This document shows positions 63,478-64,000 of a DNA stretch of 64,000 nt, in pieces. Source of the DNA: Cruorifilaria tuberocauda (Eukaryota; Nematoda; Chromadorea; Rhabditida; Onchocercidae); contig JABVXU010000240.1 of assembly GCA_013365365.1 (NCBI GenBank), positions 1 through 64,000 of the forward strand. The letters are read 5' to 3'. The position numbers were made by a program, and so were the translations under genes. Every line of letters starts with the position of its first letter. The first letter of the stretch is position 1. The notes under the pieces are model-generated. The model searched no databases, had not been told where the DNA came from, and worked only from the letters and a program-made list of their open reading frames with translations.

Positions 63478-64000
63478 GTAGAACAATATTTCCTTTACTT
63501 CTTTTCAGGTCAACGAAAGAGAGACCTTTAAATCTTGATATTGAGAGCAAGTTTGCTTGACATTTCGCAGTTTGAGATTCAGAAAATACTTTTGTTATGG
63601 CTTCTTTCATTTAATTTTTCTAATTCGAAAGAAATAAAATTAGATCAAATCAGAAATTCTTTTATTAACAGTTTATTTTACCTGAAATTTTGCAGTAAAA
63701 GAAAAACTGATTAGGGAATGAGAACATTAGAGGTTTATATGGTAGATTACTTACTTGAGCAAAGATATCACTGATATGATGAAAAGAGAGTTAATAATAA
63801 GTAAGAAAGATGAAAATGAGCACTGCCAGTGATGAAACTTTTAAAAAATGATTTGCTGCAGTGAGTTATTTTCATCAATTTAGGTATGGCTGAGTACTAG
63901 TAGGTATCAATGTTTGTATTTATGATATAGATACTTATGAGAGAGTTAATAAGGTGATTAATTAACTTCAGCTTATTGAGTGATATGGATTAGCTAAGGT
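63478..64000. other. AT-rich end of window
   Basis: Nothing recognisable. On the left, a third exon-like segment follows about 420 bases after the second; I see no clear equivalent before the window ends. Confidence 0.35.

Noticed and set aside
1..64000. tRNA, rRNA or spliced-leader RNA genes
   Set aside because: I looked for tRNA-like arms and conserved rRNA words in the less AT-rich patches and found none; a covariance-model scan was not possible.

Overview
The window looks like nuclear DNA from a nematode. It is very AT-rich (by eye roughly three quarters A+T). Genes are split into many short exons with GT..AG introns, and TTTCAG-type acceptors are frequent. Two genes have clear nematode counterparts: an orcokinin-type neuropeptide precursor like C. 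elegans nlp-14, and a PH / coiled-coil / TBC Rab-GAP like tbc-2 (human TBC1D2). The species cannot be named from sequence alone. No tRNA, rRNA or CRISPR array was found.

Layout. 1-7.8 kb is a repeat-like block: a T-rich stretch with hairpins, spliced-looking non-coding exons (2.2-3.0 kb), decayed Kelch-repeat exons on the minus strand (5.1-5.6 kb) and an A-rich, GCATGC-studded tract (6.8-7.8 kb). 9.4-10.4 kb holds the last exons of the neuropeptide gene on the minus strand. 10.4-22.3 kb is AT-rich DNA with tandem repeats and no supported gene. 22.3-34.8 kb is the Rab-GAP gene (17 exons reconstructed with continuous phase). 35.1-42.4 kb, same strand, is a beta-propeller-like gene that either follows in an operon or is the fused C-terminus of the Rab-GAP; two further conserved-looking exons lie at 43.2-44.2 kb. 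44.2-51.8 kb is nearly empty. From 51.8 kb the left-hand block recurs: Kelch remnant (51.8 kb), A-rich GCATGC tract (53.3-54.4 kb), and, after an interruption, T-rich tract and exon module (61.2-63.5 kb).

The interruption (56.2-61.2 kb) is the most unusual part. Two paralogous C2H2 zinc-finger genes are arranged back to back, transcribed away from each other, GC-rich in an AT-rich background, with matching exon structures. The plus copy is intact (350 aa, 19-residue acidic repeats). The minus copy carries a 2-nt deletion and is truncated. Each is closed downstream by a low-complexity A-rich tract (as read on its coding strand), so the unit is a large inverted repeat. I do not recognise the family.

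The Rab-GAP and the neuropeptide gene are ordinary host genes. The zinc-finger pair and the duplicated flanking block look like a family of mobile or segmentally duplicated units. That reading is inference.
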